Below, piece by piece: positions 1 through 4,965 of a stretch of 6,498 nucleotides of DNA. The notes under the pieces were generated by a model. It was given only the letters and a program-made list of their open reading frames with translations, did not search any database and was not told the DNA's origin. The stretch is from Verrucomicrobiota bacterium (GTDB taxonomy: Bacteria > Chlamydiota > Chlamydiia > Chlamydiales > FEN-1388). The stretch covers positions 1 to 6,498 of the forward strand of contig JAFEGS010000058.1 of NCBI GenBank assembly GCA_018239705.1, in the 5' to 3' direction. A program made the translations under genes and the position numbers. Numbering within the stretch: the stretch's first letter is position 1; the number at the start of each line of letters is the position of its first letter.

Positions 1-477
1 GCCATTAGGTAACACCTTTCTAATTTTGAAGTTGCGATTGTCAATACGATGAATGTTATCCTTTTTGTTACAGTTAGCAACATACATGGTTCCTTCTTCG
101 TCTATGCAAAGACCACTCGGGCGACAAAACTGCGCTTCAGTGCCAATCCCATCTCGATTCCCTACCGTACTTCCTGCCAATGTGGATACCTTTCCGTCAG
201 GTGCAATTTTGATGATTTTGTGGGTCAAATTCGAGTTGTACTCAAAATTAGAAAAAAATATGTTTCCATTTTTGTCGCAGCAAACATAACTGGGACTAAC
301 GAATTGTTCAAGTGGATCGGCCTTGGAGCCATTCTCATCTTCATCGCTCTTGACGTTTCCAGCGATGGTGTAGGCAAAAATACCGCTGCGAGTGCGGTTT
401 TTTTCTAGTTCCTCTTCGTTTTGCAAATCTAAACGTTGCATTGCTGAACGTAAACTGTCCATTGCCACATAGGTCAT
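1..477 (-). CDS. NHL-repeat (beta-propeller) protein, N-terminal part, cut by window edge
   Basis: An open frame runs from ATG at 477 leftwards to base 1 with no stop (159 codons), so the C-terminus lies outside the window. After a charged N-terminus (residues 1-60, with an acidic stretch at 44-50) come typical NHL blade signatures. One is near 60-100 (SPSYVCCDKNGNIFFSN, then HKIIKIAPDGKVSTLAG). A second is near 109-146 (DGIGTEAQF, then PSGLCIDEEGTMYVAN and NIHRID). The order 'DG.G..A.F..P.G...D..G..YVA' is the classic spacing of NHL propeller blades, which usually form six-bladed protein- or ligand-binding platforms; no enzyme activity can be inferred. No signal peptide is visible, so it looks cytoplasmic or secreted by a signal-less route. 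An in-frame stop (TAA) lies nine codons upstream of the ATG and no other in-frame ATG intervenes; GAGG sits 12 bases ahead of it. It follows the glycosyltransferase in the same direction after 100 bp and may have its own promoter. Confidence 0.85.
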   Translation of the reverse strand, partial: MTYVAMDSLRSAMQRLDLQNEEELEKNRTRSGIFAYTIAGNVKSDEDENGSKADPLEQFVSPSYVCCDKNGNIFFSNFEYNSNLTHKIIKIAPDGKVSTLAGSTVGNRDGIGTEAQFCRPSGLCIDEEGTMYVANCNKKDNIHRIDNRNFKIRKVLPNG

Positions 478-508
478 TATAGCATCCGCCTCTGATATTT
501 TTTAAAAA

Positions 509-514
509 AGTATA
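509..514 (-). promoter_or_regulatory. Possible -10 box for the NHL-repeat gene
   Basis: On the minus strand the hexamer reads TATACT, five of six bases of the sigma-70 consensus, 31 bases ahead of the NHL gene ATG. There is no convincing -35 at 17 bases: the region is AT-rich and occupied by an inverted repeat (521-539). The gene may therefore be activator-dependent or may simply be read through from the upstream operon. Confidence 0.3.
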
Positions 515-520
515 ACGTAG

Positions 521-539
521 ATTACTAATTAAAAGTAAT
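521..539. repeat. Perfect 6-7-6 inverted repeat (ATTACT/AGTAAT) in the spacer
   Basis: ATTACT at 521-526 and AGTAAT at 534-539 are perfect reverse complements with a 7-base spacer. It lies just upstream of the candidate -10 at 509-514, where a -35 or operator would be expected. With no G+C-rich stem and no following T-run on the minus strand it is a poor terminator, so a protein-binding site is the better guess. AT-rich chance is also possible. Confidence 0.25.
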
Positions 540-577
540 TATGAATGTACTATTGTATCACATGTACCAAAATGGGA

Positions 578-1543
578 CTAGTAGAGGTTGAGCAGCTTTC
601 CGATTTTTGCGGCCGTCTTATAGATCATATACTTGCGAAGGCCTAGAGCGTTAAGGGCCGGGCCGATACAGGTATAGTAGGCTCTTTGCACCAGCTTTCG
701 AGGCAGGGAATAGTCGCTGTTGGTATTACCCGTGATATCGCTTTTAAGGCCATCTCGCTGAGCGCATAGAAGCTTACGAGGGCAAAACACGTTGTAGTTC
801 TTCCTCTCAAAGTGCTCAGAAAACACTTCGTCTACAGGGAGAAGCGCATCATCTCTATCGGTAATTGCCTGCTCCAAATGGCCAATCAGGCGGTCAAAGC
901 ATCTCTGGTGCACCACATAGGAGTGCATGCAGTTGCCCGACTCTACTCTCACAACATGCTGTGAAAGTGGCGTAGGCGCTACATCGTGGTGAAAGCCAAG
1001 AAAAAGCATGTCCCAGTTCTCAGGCAGCTCTTTCATCGTGCCTTCAAGCATCCTAGCCGCATGCTCGTTTTGTGCATATACCGCATCGTCTTCGTGGATG
1101 TGGACGGTCTCTAGATGCTCAGCACGGGCCTGTTTTAGGGCGTAGAGGTGGCTCAAGAAGCAACCGGCCTGGGCGCGCTTATGGCGCTCGTCCCTGCCGG
1201 GCATTCTCGTATAGAAGTCTTTGAAGGTAATAGCAGTATCTTCGATGATATAGTCATCTGCCAGCTGGTACCCATTTACGGCCGAGAAGCGCTCCCAGTT
1301 GGTCATCCCAATTGCCTCAAAATGGGCGCGCGTAGTCTCTAATTTCTTGGTTGAGCTGTCGATATTGATGACGTAGGCCTTGCCAAAATAAGCATCAAAT
1401 GAAAATTTTTGTGTTACATCCTGCGCTTCATCGAGCAGCGGGAATTCCGGAGGGAAAAGCGCCTTTTCGATGGCATGGGAAAATGATGTAAGTGGAGCGA
1501 TAACATGATGCTCTACAAATGCTCTTATATAGTTTACCTGCAT
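578..1543 (-). CDS. Glycosyltransferase family 25 (LPS/glycan-type) protein
   Basis: A 321-residue protein predicted to move a sugar from a nucleotide-sugar donor onto a glycan or protein. The GT25 domain spans about 52-270. It opens with FGKAYVINIDSS and the ERFSAVNG strand-turn (84-91), continues with the family block AGCFLSHLYALK (126-137), then the acidic metal-binding motif HEDDA (150-154), WDMLFLGFHH (177-186) and an acidic VDEVFSEH (237-244). These match the layout of bacterial GT25 enzymes (LPS beta-galactosyltransferase type). Outside the domain are a 50-residue N-terminal extension and a basic, partly amphipathic C-terminal tail (280-321) that could touch a membrane. Both ends carry short motifs shared with the upstream gene product. 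The start ATG lies 3 bases after the upstream stop, with AGG seven bases ahead, so translational coupling is likely. The acceptor is unknown: cell-surface glycan, or a host protein if the enzyme is secreted. Confidence 0.88.
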   Translation of the reverse strand: MQVNYIRAFVEHHVIAPLTSFSHAIEKALFPPEFPLLDEAQDVTQKFSFDAYFGKAYVINIDSSTKKLETTRAHFEAIGMTNWERFSAVNGYQLADDYIIEDTAITFKDFYTRMPGRDERHKRAQAGCFLSHLYALKQARAEHLETVHIHEDDAVYAQNEHAARMLEGTMKELPENWDMLFLGFHHDVAPTPLSQHVVRVESGNCMHSYVVHQRCFDRLIGHLEQAITDRDDALLPVDEVFSEHFERKNYNVFCPRKLLCAQRDGLKSDITGNTNSDYSLPRKLVQRAYYTCIGPALNALGLRKYMIYKTAAKIGKLLNLY

Positions 1544-1546
1544 ACA

Positions 1547-2806
1547 CTACCTGAATTGTTCATAAAATCTGTTAGGCTCGCGGCCATTGAGATAGACCGT
1601 TGATGGCTGGAGCATAAGCCATTCGACCACCTTACGGGGGAGGTAGATCTCATCAGTTGGATTACTTAAGTCGCACAGCTGGATCACCTGTGACTCCTGG
1701 ACCACTGCTGGGCGATTGGTCTCCTTGTCTATAAACCCGTGCTTGACTTGGGCTTTTGTGACACCGGTAGTGCCTCCAAGTAGAGCTGCCAGCAGATAGG
1801 CCGCAGCGCTCTTCAGCCTGTCCAGTGCTACCGCTACAATTTTAGATACGAGAGGGGGTGTAAGAAGGGATATTGCATCGCACATAAACTGCACTGTCAA
1901 TATAGCCGGTTTTGGAAGGCTTTTCCAGAAAAGCTCACCGAGGCTCATATGAAACTTCGGAGTAAACCCAAGCTTTTTCAGGGTGTGGGAGATATAGGTA
2001 GAGCAGTTTTGCGTGACAAAGTTAAAGGCGAGGCCTTCTGTGTGGCCCTGCTGAATATCATGTTTGATTACCTCAAACTGCTCTTCGGAGATGGCAATAT
2101 TGGTGACGATGCGAGCGTTGAAGGGGAGTGCTTCCCAAAGATCGGGTGAGCGAAATCGCGACTCTACGGTCTCAGCAATGTTCGTAGCTCCAAGGGTTTT
2201 GCCCCAGTTGAAGCCTGCGCTATAGAGATCGCCCTCTGGGGTCATGAGACGAAGCCAAGGGTGCTGTGGTTGATTGAGCTGGGCATCTGCCTCATCTGTG
2301 CAGGGGCAGTATTTTGGCAAAAGTGGTTCAGACCATGAGGAGACTATCTGGAGCACATGTGGTGGCTTCTCAGATGGGGTCATGAGGGGAGAGGGGAGCT
2401 TGACTGCTCTCTGCTGTACAGCGCTCACCTCTGCTGCAGTGAGTCTGGTAATGGGTTCAAAGGTGTGCCAGTTGACCAGGCTTCTTTTTGTGAGGCCATT
2501 TGGAAGGTAGTTCCACTCCGATGTGTCATTGAGGATTGTAGAAAAGGGAGTGTATGTCCCGTCACATAAGATTTCTAGCCCGCTACTTGCACCTATTTTT
2601 ACCTCATGCCCATAGTAGGAGATGCAGTGATGCAGGTGCATCTTCATCAGCTCTTTTGCCTCTTTTGGGTTAGCATGATAGGTTTCGACGGGAAGGCCCG
2701 AGCGCTTCCATCGCTCTATGTGTTTCTTTTCCTCAACGAGTGTGGTATCTGGGAAAATAAAATTTTCAATAGCTGTAGTGATGTTATTAAAAATATGACA
2801 ACCCAT
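1547..2806 (-). CDS. Predicted permuted papain-fold (NlpC/P60- or DUF4105-like) cysteine enzyme
   Basis: A 419-residue protein of no named family that I can assign. The core (about 150-285) carries QHPWLRLMTPEGDLYSAGF with His182, then ISEEQFEVIKHDI and FVTQNCSTYISHTLKKLGF with Cys268 at the start of a helix. A His placed ahead of an 'NC(S/T)' helix is the order seen in circularly permuted papain-like enzymes (DUF4105, YiiX and LRAT-like groups), which cleave or transfer acyl or amide groups. Cysteine peptidase, amidase or acyltransferase activity is therefore inferred, not shown. A hydrophobic two-lobed segment (about 299-346) follows and may bind membrane. The C-terminus contains YLPRKVVEW (388-396). 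A CPC motif (167-169) precedes the His. ATG at 2806 is chosen because AGGG stands eight bases ahead and a good promoter lies just upstream; extending the frame to 2884 would put that promoter inside the gene. It is the first gene of the minus-strand operon with the glycosyltransferase. Confidence 0.72.
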   Translation of the reverse strand: MGCHIFNNITTAIENFIFPDTTLVEEKKHIERWKRSGLPVETYHANPKEAKELMKMHLHHCISYYGHEVKIGASSGLEILCDGTYTPFSTILNDTSEWNYLPNGLTKRSLVNWHTFEPITRLTAAEVSAVQQRAVKLPSPLMTPSEKPPHVLQIVSSWSEPLLPKYCPCTDEADAQLNQPQHPWLRLMTPEGDLYSAGFNWGKTLGATNIAETVESRFRSPDLWEALPFNARIVTNIAISEEQFEVIKHDIQQGHTEGLAFNFVTQNCSTYISHTLKKLGFTPKFHMSLGELFWKSLPKPAILTVQFMCDAISLLTPPLVSKIVAVALDRLKSAAAYLLAALLGGTTGVTKAQVKHGFIDKETNRPAVVQESQVIQLCDLSNPTDEIYLPRKVVEWLMLQPSTVYLNGREPNRFYEQFR

Positions 2807-2814
2807 CTTTATTA

Positions 2815-2818
2815 CCCT
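2815..2818 (-). promoter_or_regulatory. Ribosome binding site that fixes the start of the cysteine enzyme
   Basis: The minus strand reads AGGG followed by eight bases and then ATG (2806). The longer in-frame start at 2884 lies upstream of the promoter and would not be on the transcript, so this site decides for the shorter protein. Confidence 0.55.
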
Positions 2819-2837
2819 ATTAAAAAAGTTTAAAATA

Positions 2838-2866
2838 ATTATACCATAACAAGATAGTTTTTTAAA
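2838..2866 (-). promoter_or_regulatory. Sigma-70-type promoter for the minus-strand operon
   Basis: On the minus strand a perfect TATAAT (2838-2843) is preceded, after exactly 17 bases, by TTTAAA (2861-2866), four of six bases of the -35 consensus. It sits 31 bases ahead of the ATG at 2806 and is the clearest promoter in the window. It should drive the cysteine enzyme and the coupled glycosyltransferase. Confidence 0.6.
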
Positions 2867-2869
2867 AGT

Positions 2870-2888
2870 AAAATTTGCGTGCAATTTT
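2870..2888. repeat. Perfect 6-7-6 inverted repeat (AAAATT/AATTTT) between divergent genes
   Basis: AAAATT (2870-2875) and AATTTT (2883-2888) flank a 7-base spacer in the 135 bp divergent region, just upstream of the -35 of the minus-strand promoter and about 55 bases ahead of the nucleosidase start. It could be an operator serving both directions. The arms are pure A+T, so chance is a serious alternative. No plus-strand promoter with good -10 and -35 boxes could be found here. Confidence 0.2.
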
Positions 2889-2927
2889 GCTAAAATGGTG
2901 CTATATATTCTGCAAAAGTGAAAGTAC

Positions 2928-2937
2928 AGAGGTGGAG
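2928..2937 (+). promoter_or_regulatory. Ribosome binding site that fixes the nucleosidase start
   Basis: AGAGGTGGAG ends four bases before ATG 2942; its AGAGG part stands nine bases ahead. A GTG at 2918 would extend the frame by eight codons but would make this purine-rich block coding, so 2942 is preferred. Confidence 0.7.
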
Positions 2938-2941
2938 AATT

Positions 2942-3682
2942 ATGAATAGTCAGATTGAACTACGATCTATTAATAGCATCGCGATTATTGTTGCAATGGA
3001 AGAAGAGGCAGAGCCTATTATAAACAAATTACAGTTATGGTCTGTGCCAAATAATTACTTTGATATAGATTCACGATTAAAGCTACACTTTTTTACAAAT
3101 AAAATAGATGGCAAAAGAGTTGCTCTGGTTGTTAATGGTAAAGATGCTGTTCACAAAAATGCCGATAGAATCGGCACCCAGTTTGCTACCCGAGTTGCTG
3201 AAGCCGTATGCCAGAAGATGAAACCCGACCTGATTATGAGCGCAGGCACTGCCGGAGGCCTTAAAGATTCAAACATCGGCGATGTCTATGTCAGCGATAA
3301 TACCTTTGTCTATTGTGATAGAGTGATAAATTTAGATCACTATCGAGAGTATGGTGAGGGCCATTTTCCGTATTTTCCTATTTCTTCAGTTGCAGCGAAA
3401 CTGGGGTTAAAGCTTGGTAGAGTCGCTACGAGTAACTCTCTAGATCCAACATCGAGAGATAAGGAAGAGCTTGCAAAATTAGATGCCGACGTTGTGGATA
3501 TGGAGGCAGCGGCTATTGCCGAGGTGGCCAAAGATTATGAGGTACCGGTCATTGCTGTTAAGGCAGTAACGAACTATCTGGATAAAGAGCTTCATACTGC
3601 CTTTAAAGAAAATTATTCCCTCGCAGTGAATAGCCTTGCTGAAAAGATGGTCGACCTGGTACCCGCTCTTCTTAACCTGTAA
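2942..3682 (+). CDS. MTA/SAH nucleosidase-family nucleoside hydrolase with Asp-to-Asn active-site change
   Basis: A 246-residue protein of the PNP/UDP phosphorylase superfamily, nucleosidase branch, of usual family length. The frame shows the N-terminal strand IAIIVAMEEEAEP (13-25; Glu22 aligns with E. coli MTAN Glu12), the glycine loop SAGTAGGL (100-107) followed by IGDVYVSD (112-119), and the ribose-binding VVDMEAAAIAEV (184-195; Glu188 aligns with Glu174). In VKAVTNYLD (206-214), Asn211 falls exactly on the E. coli Asp197 position, the general acid contacting purine N7. Known members split methylthioadenosine, adenosylhomocysteine or (amino)futalosine; in Chlamydia a relative serves the futalosine menaquinone route. 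With Asn here, a 6-oxopurine substrate or loss of activity is possible, so I give no symbol. The wording of this end resembles plant MTA nucleosidases. The protein is cytoplasmic. The ankyrin gene follows after 73 bp with no terminator seen between them. Confidence 0.85.
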   Translation: MNSQIELRSINSIAIIVAMEEEAEPIINKLQLWSVPNNYFDIDSRLKLHFFTNKIDGKRVALVVNGKDAVHKNADRIGTQFATRVAEAVCQKMKPDLIMSAGTAGGLKDSNIGDVYVSDNTFVYCDRVINLDHYREYGEGHFPYFPISSVAAKLGLKLGRVATSNSLDPTSRDKEELAKLDADVVDMEAAAIAEVAKDYEVPVIAVKAVTNYLDKELHTAFKENYSLAVNSLAEKMVDLVPALLNL

Positions 3683-3731
3683 TGATCCTGTTGACAAAAT
3701 TGGCTAACGCAGAAGAAAGTGGTCAAGAAAG

Positions 3732-3750
3732 TCCTCTAAACTAGGAGAGG
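3732..3750 (+). promoter_or_regulatory. Strong ribosome binding site within a possible small hairpin
   Basis: AGGAGAGG (3743-3750) lies just ahead of ATG 3756 and is a near-ideal Shine-Dalgarno block. Upstream bases can pair with it in two ways: TCCT (3732-3735) with AGGA (3743-3746), or CCTCT (3733-3737) with AGAGG (3746-3750). Either would hide part of the site. The stems are only 4-5 bp, so any effect on translation would be weak. Confidence 0.4.
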
Positions 3751-3755
3751 TTGCT

Positions 3756-4856
3756 ATGAAGCCCACCGCCACAAGTCCATTTGATATGACATCCCTTGCA
3801 GAATCACTTCCCACAAAAGAGCAGAAAAAACCAGACATAGAAAAACAGCGGTTACAAGAGCGGATAGAAGAGCTCCAGAAGGCGAACGAGGGCCTTGTGC
3901 AAAGGGTTGGACGTAGGGACAACACCATTCTCGAGCAAAAAAAACAGATAGAGGAGCTCCAGGGAGCGAACGCGAGCCTTGAGGAAAAGATTAAACTTAA
4001 GGATAAAGATCTCGTAGATATGATCAACGCAAAGCCTCGTTATGATGAGATGAAAAGGCTTAATCACTATGATAGCGAGATTTTTGTGGATGCAGCAGCC
4101 TCGGGTGATTTACCTATGGTGAAGTACTGTCTTTACTTTGTCCGAATAAGCGTTAATACCATTAATGCCAAGCGTTTGACTGCTCTAGATAAGGCAGTTG
4201 ACGGGGGACATGAGCCAGTTGTTATATACCTATTCGACTGCAAAGCTAAGTTGTGTGAGGAGGGGAAACCAACGCTTTATCGCGCTGTGGAAAACGGGAT
4301 CTCACGCATTGTTCAGTTGGTACTTGAGCATGATGCGAGACCTGAGCATCGTTACAAAGATAGGACGCCATTTTTTGCTGCTTGCGCATTGGCTCATGTA
4401 ACATGCGCAAAGGTTTTGCTTTCATTTGGGGCAGATATTAATGCCCGATGTACCGAAGAGCATCTCTCCGCCCTTGATGTAGCTGCTTGGGATAAAAGCG
4501 AGAAGGGATGCAAAGTATTGGACTGGTTATTGAAGCAAAAGAAGATCAATGTACACTCTGTAAACAAACACAATAAATCTGCCCTTCACTGGGCCTGTAA
4601 GGCAGAGAATGTGCATGCGACGAAAGCTCTGCTTGCTGCCGGAGTAGATTCCAATCAGTGCACAGATAAAAACCAGAGACCGCTTGATCTTGTCAGTAAA
4701 AAAAATCGTGAAGAATTTCGCCTCATTTTTGAAGAGCATGAAGAAAAAATTTCTAAAGAGAAACAGGCCTATGATGACACGCAGAGTCGTATCACACTTG
4801 ATGAGAGGAGTGTTACTCAGAGCCACGTGACGCGAGAGTTGAGTCATAAAAAGTAA
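3756..4856 (+). CDS. Coiled-coil and ankyrin-repeat protein (candidate effector)
   Basis: A 366-residue protein. Residues 1-27 are a polar, probably disordered leader without a signal peptide. Residues about 28-92 form a charged coiled coil built from two copies of a 28-residue (four-heptad) unit, each starting IEELQ.AN (37 and 65). Residues about 106-327 hold roughly seven ankyrin repeats, some degenerate: AAASGDLPMVKYCL, TALDKAVDGGHEPVVIYL, PTLYRAVENGISRIVQLVLE, TPFFAACALAHVTCAKVLL with GADINAR, SALDVAAWDKSEKGCKVLDW, SALHWACKAENVHATKALL, and RPLDLVSKKN. The tail (328-366) is highly charged. Ankyrin stacks bind proteins; the coiled coil suggests dimerisation or partner binding. In intracellular bacteria such proteins are often exported host-targeting effectors, but export is not shown here. 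The start is supported by AGGAGAGG. A TTGACA at 3691-3696 has no matching -10, so transcription may come from the nucleosidase gene. Confidence 0.9.
   Translation: MKPTATSPFDMTSLAESLPTKEQKKPDIEKQRLQERIEELQKANEGLVQRVGRRDNTILEQKKQIEELQGANASLEEKIKLKDKDLVDMINAKPRYDEMKRLNHYDSEIFVDAAASGDLPMVKYCLYFVRISVNTINAKRLTALDKAVDGGHEPVVIYLFDCKAKLCEEGKPTLYRAVENGISRIVQLVLEHDARPEHRYKDRTPFFAACALAHVTCAKVLLSFGADINARCTEEHLSALDVAAWDKSEKGCKVLDWLLKQKKINVHSVNKHNKSALHWACKAENVHATKALLAAGVDSNQCTDKNQRPLDLVSKKNREEFRLIFEEHEEKISKEKQAYDDTQSRITLDERSVTQSHVTRELSHKK
3863..3983 (+). repeat. Tandem 84-bp duplication encoding four heptads of coiled coil
   Basis: Bases 3863-3899 and 3947-3983 are near-identical: 30 of 37 positions match when aligned by eye, including the shared core GAGCTCCAG. 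The offset is 84 bp, exactly four heptads (28 codons), so the duplication extends the coiled coil without breaking register. Similarity fades over the rest of each unit, which suggests an older duplication with the heptad core kept by selection. Confidence 0.7.
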
Positions 4857-4898
4857 ATTATGAATACTTAAAGATAAGATCTTCGGTACTACTTTTTT
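4848..4898 (+). terminator. Weak, non-canonical terminator-like structure after the ankyrin gene
   Basis: AAAAAGTA (4848-4855, overlapping the stop codon) can pair with TACTTTTT (4890-4897). Inside the long loop is a small hairpin, AAGAT/ATCTT (4871-4883), which contains a perfect 8-base palindrome. A T6 run ends at 4898. The stems are A+T-rich, so factor-independent termination would be inefficient. The rest of the 109 bp spacer shows only a poor promoter candidate (TAACAT at 4925-4930). Confidence 0.25.
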
Positions 4899-4950
4899 AG
4901 TTTAAGCAAATGTACGAGGATTGATAACATTCTTCTTCGCAAGTCTTAAT

Positions 4951-4956
4951 GGGGAG
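4951..4956 (+). promoter_or_regulatory. Ribosome binding site that selects a GTG start
   Basis: GGGGAG stands nine bases ahead of GTG 4966, the start of the long open frame. The nearby ATGs at 4949 and 4958 are in another frame that stops at 5015-5017, and the first in-frame ATG is not until 5299. The site therefore points to GTG. Confidence 0.6.
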
Positions 4957-4965
4957 AATGTTTCT

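Noticed and set aside
49..408. 119-codon plus-strand frame at the left edge
   Set aside because: The opposite strand encodes a clear NHL-repeat protein over the same bases; the plus-strand translation has no recognisable pattern.
2807..2884. 26-codon upstream extension of the cysteine enzyme
   Set aside because: It would run through the TATAAT promoter and the ribosome binding site; the apolar 'extension' is translated AT-rich spacer.
2918..2941. GTG start for the nucleosidase eight codons upstream
   Set aside because: These codons coincide with the purine-rich ribosome binding site of ATG 2942, and the family domain begins only after that ATG.
3691..3696. Perfect TTGACA -35 box ahead of the ankyrin gene
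   Set aside because: No acceptable -10 lies 16-18 bases downstream; the nearest -10-like hexamer (TAAACT at 3737) is far too distant.
4527..4847. 106-codon minus-strand frame inside the ankyrin gene
   Set aside because: Shadow of the coding strand; the ankyrin repeats are unmistakable on the plus strand.
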